In this document: positions 61,980 through 64,000 of the stretch, piece after piece
Layout of the letters: the number at the start of each line of letters is the position of its first letter
Numbering within the stretch: the stretch's first letter is position 1
From: Bartonella sp. M0177
GTDB lineage: Bacteria > Pseudomonadota > Alphaproteobacteria > Rhizobiales > Rhizobiaceae
NCBI RefSeq assembly: GCF_016102285.1
Contig: NZ_JACFOY010000001.1
Location: 1,860,001 to 1,924,000 of the forward strand
Length of the DNA stretch: 64,000 bases
Direction of reading: 5' to 3'
The notes under the pieces: model-generated
The model's input: only the letters and a program-made list of their open reading frames with translations
What the model was told of the DNA's origin: nothing
Databases searched by the model: none
Program-made: the position numbers and the translations under genes

Positions 61980-63740
61980 TCAGGCTTTTTTTTCTGCTGC
62001 AACAAGCGGTTGTTTCAAAATGCCAAGCACAATGGTCGTGACAATTGTACCAATGATAAGGGCTGTAAAATAGCCGACATAATTGATAACGACACCCGGA
62101 ATAAAGGCAAGGAATATGCCGCCATGGGGTGCGCGGAGGCCCGTGCCTAGCCCCAAAGCAACCGCACCGGCAACAGCAGAGCCTACAACAAGCGCGGGAA
62201 TGACACGGAACGGATCGCGTGCGGCAAAAGGAATGGACCCTTCGCTAATGAAAGCAAGCCCCAGAATGAAGGTTGATACTTTCGAGGAGCGTTCATCGGT
62301 TGTAAAGCGGTTGGGGAAAATCCATGCGGCAAGTGCCAAAGCCATGGGCGGAGTCATACCGGCAATCATGGTTGCGGCAATCGGCCCGTAAACGCCCGAT
62401 GAAATGAGGGCAACCGAAGTTGCATAAGCCGCCTTGTTGACCGGGCCGCCCATGTCAACCGCCATCATGCCGCCAATAATAGCGCCAAGGAGATAGGCAT
62501 TGGTGCCTTGCAGGCCTTTGAGCCATTCGGTGAGGAAATTAAGAAGCGCTGCGACCGGCGTTCCGATGGCAAACATCATCAACAGGCCGGTTATCAATGT
62601 GGCAATGAGTGGCAAGACCAGAACCGGCATCAAGCCTTGCAAGCTTTTGGGCAATTTGATCCACTTGATGGCAAGGCGAACCGAATAACCGGCAATGAAA
62701 CCGGCAAAAATGCCGCCAATGAAACCGGCGCCGATATTTTGCGACAGTAACCCGCCGATCATTCCCGGCGCAATGCCCGGCCGGTCGGCAATCGAATAGG
62801 CAATAAAGCCCGCAAGTGCCGGCACCATTAGCGCAAAACCGCCCTTGGAGCCGATGACAAAAAGTGCATTGGCAAATGTGCCTTCCTGACTGGTGACACC
62901 AACGCCGCCAATGGCGAAGGACAAAGCAATCAACAGGCCACCGGCAACAACAAAGGGTAGCATGAAGGACACACCGGTCATCAAATGCTTGTAGACACCG
63001 CCAGCAGTTTCACTGCTTTCAGCGCTTTCCCCTTCCTGAGCCGCTTTCTGCTTTTGCACTTCGGCGCTTTCAATGGCTTTTTTTATCAAAGCTTCGCCAT
63101 TATTGATAGCCGGTTTTGTCGGGCAGGAATAAACGCGTTTTCCGGCAAAACGGGTGCGGTCAACCTCGCGGTCGGCGGCAATAATAACAAGATCGGCCGC
63201 AGCAATTTCGGCTGCCGTTAAAGGTGTGCCGGCACCAACCGACCCTTGCGTTTCAACCCTGATTTCATGGCCCAAAGCTTTGGCCGCTTCTGTAAGCCCC
63301 TCGGCTGCCATAAATGTATGGGCAATACCTGTCGGGCAGGATGTCACCCCGACAATTTTGAGGCTACGATTGGCGCCATTCAAATCCTGACGAAGATCAT
63401 CGGAACCGGCTGTTTTTTCTGTTCCGTTTTTTGCCCGACCATTTTCGCTCGATCCCCCGAAAATAATGGCAGAAGGGTTTTTGAAGAGTTCTTCAAATGT
63501 CAGTCTTTGCAATTGCCCTTTGAAGCTTTTTACGTGATCGCTTTGCCAATCCTGATTGTTGCTCACAAGCAGCAATGTATCGGAACCGGCATCTTTGGGA
63601 ATGCGCGGCAAAGTTCCGGTCTCGACGATTTCAAGGCTTAAAGCTCTACCCCTTTCGCTTGCGGCTTTTTGAAGAACTTCGCGGGCAAGCAAACTATGCA
63701 CACCACCGCCCGCACCATCTATCAAGGCTATCAAAGTCAT
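61980..63740 (-). CDS. fruA: Fructose PTS permease EIIBC
   Basis: 586 residues from the ATG at 63740, with GAGGAG just upstream. EIIB-like N-terminal domain (about 1-100), EIIB with the phosphorylated Cys in VTSCPTGIAHTFMAAEGL (about 110-205), linker with Glu/Ser/Ala runs, then the EIIC membrane domain (about 230-580, 8-10 membrane segments) with RPGIAPGMIGGLLSQNIGAGFIGG and GGPVNKAAYATSVALI. Takes up fructose and releases fructose-1-phosphate. The phosphofructokinase gene lies 27 bp upstream. Confidence 0.93.
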   Translation of the reverse strand: MTLIALIDGAGGGVHSLLAREVLQKAASERGRALSLEIVETGTLPRIPKDAGSDTLLLVSNNQDWQSDHVKSFKGQLQRLTFEELFKNPSAIIFGGSSENGRAKNGTEKTAGSDDLRQDLNGANRSLKIVGVTSCPTGIAHTFMAAEGLTEAAKALGHEIRVETQGSVGAGTPLTAAEIAAADLVIIAADREVDRTRFAGKRVYSCPTKPAINNGEALIKKAIESAEVQKQKAAQEGESAESSETAGGVYKHLMTGVSFMLPFVVAGGLLIALSFAIGGVGVTSQEGTFANALFVIGSKGGFALMVPALAGFIAYSIADRPGIAPGMIGGLLSQNIGAGFIGGIFAGFIAGYSVRLAIKWIKLPKSLQGLMPVLVLPLIATLITGLLMMFAIGTPVAALLNFLTEWLKGLQGTNAYLLGAIIGGMMAVDMGGPVNKAAYATSVALISSGVYGPIAATMIAGMTPPMALALAAWIFPNRFTTDERSSKVSTFILGLAFISEGSIPFAARDPFRVIPALVVGSAVAGAVALGLGTGLRAPHGGIFLAFIPGVVINYVGYFTALIIGTIVTTIVLGILKQPLVAAEKKA

Positions 63741-63767
63741 GTTGTTCTCCTCGTTCAAATGCGGCGA

Positions 63768-64000
63768 TCAAGCGACCTGCCGACATTCTACCTTTTGAGC
63801 CAAATTTTCGATTATCGTCTTTTCCGGCAAAGCCGGTCCGAATTTTTGAAGTTTGCCAACCGCAAAGGCTGTGCCAAGACGTGCAATATCTTCAAGTTTT
63901 GCATTGTCGGAAATGCTTTTTGCAATGCCTGCAACCATGGCATCACCCGCCCCGACTGTGCTTTTGACGCCCGAAAGCAAATATTGCGCGTGGATTGCCC
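63768..64000 (-). CDS. fruK: 1-phosphofructokinase, C-terminal part (runs off window)
   Basis: About 77 residues visible, frame open to the window edge. PfkB signature 2 in STVGAGDAMVAGIAKSI with the catalytic Asp; then FAVGKLQKFGPALPEKTIIENLAQKV. Phosphorylates fructose-1-phosphate made by FruA. 27 bp before the fruA start, so the two are co-transcribed; fruB would be expected further upstream. Confidence 0.88.
   Translation of the reverse strand, partial: AIHAQYLLSGVKSTVGAGDAMVAGIAKSISDNAKLEDIARLGTAFAVGKLQKFGPALPEKTIIENLAQKVECRQVA

Overview
The window looks like a chromosomal segment of an alphaproteobacterium of the Hyphomicrobiales, most likely a Bartonella-like gut symbiont. This placement is inferred from moderate GC by eye, the rplU-rpmA-acetyltransferase block with a long Lys/Ala-rich L21 tail, and a plant- and insect-diet-like set of catabolic genes. 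No 16S gene or other firm marker is present, so the genus is not proven.

Layout. 0-9 kb: a sensor kinase, tRNA-Arg(ACG), a divergent GntR regulator with a two-gene trans-3-hydroxy-L-proline pathway, and a cluster of small lipoproteins showing duplication and decay. 9.2-20.7 kb: an 11-gene leftward operon under a divergent GntR regulator. Its enzymes match, step for step, the trigonelline (N-methylnicotinate) pathway (two-component flavin oxygenase, aldehyde dehydrogenase, alpha/beta hydrolase, succinate-semialdehyde dehydrogenase), together with a PotABCD-like importer and two proteins of unclear role (NIPSNAP, DUF1185-like). 21.4-31.7 kb: a DoxX/AhpD-like pair, an MFS exporter overlapping an ATP-grasp ligase and followed by a MocR regulator (a possible small-peptide biosynthesis unit), an orphan membrane protein, and an operon of two Tat-signal oxidoreductases with an NTT-like transporter.

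31.8-42.3 kb: a urate/allantoin catabolic region (uraH, uraD, allA, puuE leftward; an FMO-like flavoprotein, an NMT1-type ABC importer, a LysR regulator and allE rightward). The flavoprotein is preceded by a leader RNA that can mask its own Shine-Dalgarno sequence. 42.5-50.3 kb: ParDE, a dipeptidase, a zeta-like toxin pair and three multidrug-type transporters.

50.3-58.9 kb: a minimal type II-C CRISPR system: cas9, a divergent tracrRNA and three plus-strand arrays (10 repeats, 10 repeats, and 3 decaying repeats), with no cas1/cas2 in the window. The arrays lie on both sides of rplU-rpmA and tRNA-Ser(CGA), and the first two start 19 and 52 bp after another gene. There is no room for a leader, and every repeat ends in an extended -10-like sequence, so repeat-internal promoters are likely. 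59-64 kb: a histidine acid phosphatase, a HAD phosphatase, the fructose PTS permease fruA, and the 3' end of fruK running off the window.

A recurring oddity is short tandem duplications at or just beyond stop codons (gabD, uraH, the FMO-like gene, allE, fruA).
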